A DNA stretch of 8,653 nucleotides from Phycisphaerae bacterium (lineage in GTDB: Bacteria > Planctomycetota > Phycisphaerae > Tepidisphaerales > Tepidisphaeraceae). The position numbers and the translations under genes were made by a program. Of the stretch, positions 7,927-8,653 are shown in pieces; position 1 is the first letter of the stretch; each line of letters opens with the position of its first letter. The notes below the pieces were generated by a model. It was not told the origin of the DNA. It saw only the letters and a program-made list of their open reading frames with translations, and did not search any database. The stretch covers positions 1 through 8,653 of the forward strand of contig JACMJD010000624.1 in assembly GCA_014380825.1 (NCBI GenBank). The letters run 5' to 3'.

Positions 7927-8546
7927 AAATCGGAACTTATTACTATCCCGAACAGTGGCCGCGCGAGCAGTGGCAGCGTGATTTCGACAACATCGCCGCA
8001 ATGGGCCTGCGCATCGTTCACATGGCGGAGTTCGCGTGGTTCACGATGGAACCGAAGCCCGGCGAATTCCACTTCGACTGGCTGGATCAATGCGTTGAGA
8101 TGGCGCGACAGCGATCGCTCGATGTGATCTTGTGTACGCCAACTGCCGCCCCTCCGAGCTGGCTTTCGCAGGAACATCCCGACACGCTGCCCATGGACCA
8201 ATTCGGCCGACGCGATCGATTCGGCGGGCGACGGCATTACTCGCCCACATCACCGGCGATGCATCAAGCGACGAGTCGCATCGTCACAGCGATGGCGAAA
8301 CATTTCGGATCGCATCAATCGGTCATCGGCTGGCAGATCGACAACGAATACAGCGGCAACTTCGATCAATCCGAACATACGCACGCGGCTTTTCGCCAGT
8401 GGTTGAAGCGCAAGTACGAGACGTTTGACGTATCACCCGGCGCTGGACGAAGTTTCGGGCTGGACGGCGGACGGCAGAAATGTTCTGTTTTCTTCGACCC
8501 GCAACAGCAGTTCAGGCTTTTCGCGTCTCTACACCTTTTCGATTGA
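7923..8546 (+). CDS. GH42 beta-galactosidase, N-terminal part joined to unrelated out-of-frame sequence
   Basis: Residues 1-169 (to about 8429) match the start of the glycoside hydrolase family 42 catalytic barrel, which releases terminal beta-galactosides. Visible family features are GTYYYPEQWP at 4-13, an EFAWFTMEP segment, PTAAPPSWL and WQIDNEYSG. The last holds N141 and the acid/base E142, in the position I recall as E141 in the Thermus A4 enzyme. No signal peptide is seen, suggesting a cytoplasmic enzyme, and no zinc-binding cysteine cluster is apparent in this part. After KYETFD the expected continuation (a Leu/Asn-rich turn, then a conserved Trp) is absent. The remaining 38 codons to TGA 8544-8546 resemble nothing I know and are an out-of-frame reading of beta-propeller DNA. 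The catalytic nucleophile Glu, normally near residue 310, and most of the barrel are missing, so this product should be inactive. The start overlaps the PAP2 stop (ATGA), suggesting translational coupling. Confidence 0.85.
   Translation: MKIGTYYYPEQWPREQWQRDFDNIAAMGLRIVHMAEFAWFTMEPKPGEFHFDWLDQCVEMARQRSLDVILCTPTAAPPSWLSQEHPDTLPMDQFGRRDRFGGRRHYSPTSPAMHQATSRIVTAMAKHFGSHQSVIGWQIDNEYSGNFDQSEHTHAAFRQWLKRKYETFDVSPGAGRSFGLDGGRQKCSVFFDPQQQFRLFASLHLFD
8419..8430 (+). other. Junction between GH42 and tricorn-like coding sequence
   Basis: In one frame the GH42-like residues run through KYETFD, ending at 8429. In the frame one base further on, the propeller-like residues RRLTYHP begin at about 8419. Both readings look family-like across about 10 nt, so the breakpoint lies within a short overlap compatible with microhomology. 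The second frame is closed just upstream by TGA at 8404-8406 and has no credible start, so it cannot be an independent gene beginning here. Such short-overlap joins are typical of chimeric amplification or assembly, or of illegitimate end joining. Confidence 0.7.
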
Positions 8547-8653
8547 CGGCGGCAATCTGCCAAACGAAATTCCTCTGCCGATGGCTCGCCGCGGCTGGCT
8601 TTCGCCCGACGGGCAATCTGTCGCTTACGAGCCGCTTACACAATGGCAAAGCG
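8422..8653 (+). CDS. Fragment of a tricorn-like S41 peptidase (PD40/TolB-like beta-propeller part)
   Basis: The frame is open from 8407 to the window end. From 8422 it reads RLTYHPALDEVSGWTADGRN followed by VLFSSTRN, FSRLYTFSIDGG, an LPLPMA segment, SPDGQSVAYEP and LTQWQS. The repeated pattern of a Trp/Ser, then PDG or ADG, then a hydrophobic strand is the PD40/WD40-like propeller repeat. LTYHP followed by GWT.DG and SSTRN is what I recall from N-terminal propeller regions of bacterial tricorn-type proteases and related S41 peptidases. Those proteins degrade peptides and are often periplasmic. Both ends are missing: the 5' end is lost at the junction with GH42 and the 3' end leaves the window. 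No protease or PDZ domain is visible here, so a TolB-like or other PD40 protein remains possible. Confidence 0.65.

Overview
The window is a plus-strand bacterial segment of roughly 58-60% GC (estimated by eye). It is almost fully coding: two long genes for a recombinational-repair helicase-nuclease, then a membrane phosphatase gene, then the start of a glycoside hydrolase gene. I see no RNA gene, insertion sequence, CRISPR array, integron or phage signature. The gene content and AddAB type suggest a free-living Gram-negative-type bacterium, possibly Planctomycetota or Acidobacteriota. This taxonomic guess is weak. Both window edges carry anomalies of the kind seen in draft or metagenome-derived contigs.

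Layout. Positions 3-3371 hold most of addB, the nuclease/scaffold subunit of the AddAB double-strand-break resection enzyme. Its N-terminal part lies partly outside the window, and an in-frame TGA at 62-64 splits the remainder, so the long uninterrupted frame begins at ATG 108. addA (3364-7134) overlaps the addB end by 8 nt and has a strong ribosome binding site inside addB. It has all expected SF1A helicase motifs and a complete RecB-type nuclease domain. After a 57-nt gap comes a six-helix PAP2-family phosphatase gene (7192-7926). It overlaps the next start codon by 4 nt (ATGA). That next gene starts as a GH42 beta-galactosidase at 7923 and contains the acid/base Glu.

At about 8419-8430 the GH42 similarity stops. 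A different reading frame takes over, encoding PD40/TolB-like beta-propeller sequence typical of tricorn-like S41 peptidases, and it runs to the window end. This mid-gene join is the most unusual object here. It is either a chimeric assembly or amplification join, or a real illegitimate recombination/deletion.

Function. AddA and AddB form one complex that unwinds and degrades DNA from double-strand ends and prepares a 3' tail for RecA, so their overlap fits one operon. The phosphatase and glycosidase are downstream in the same direction and could share the transcript, but nothing in the sequence ties them to DNA repair. I found no convincing evidence of an undescribed system. A secondary sequence-level signal is strong enrichment of the palindrome CGATCG, including five copies of GCGATCGC, in all three codon phases.
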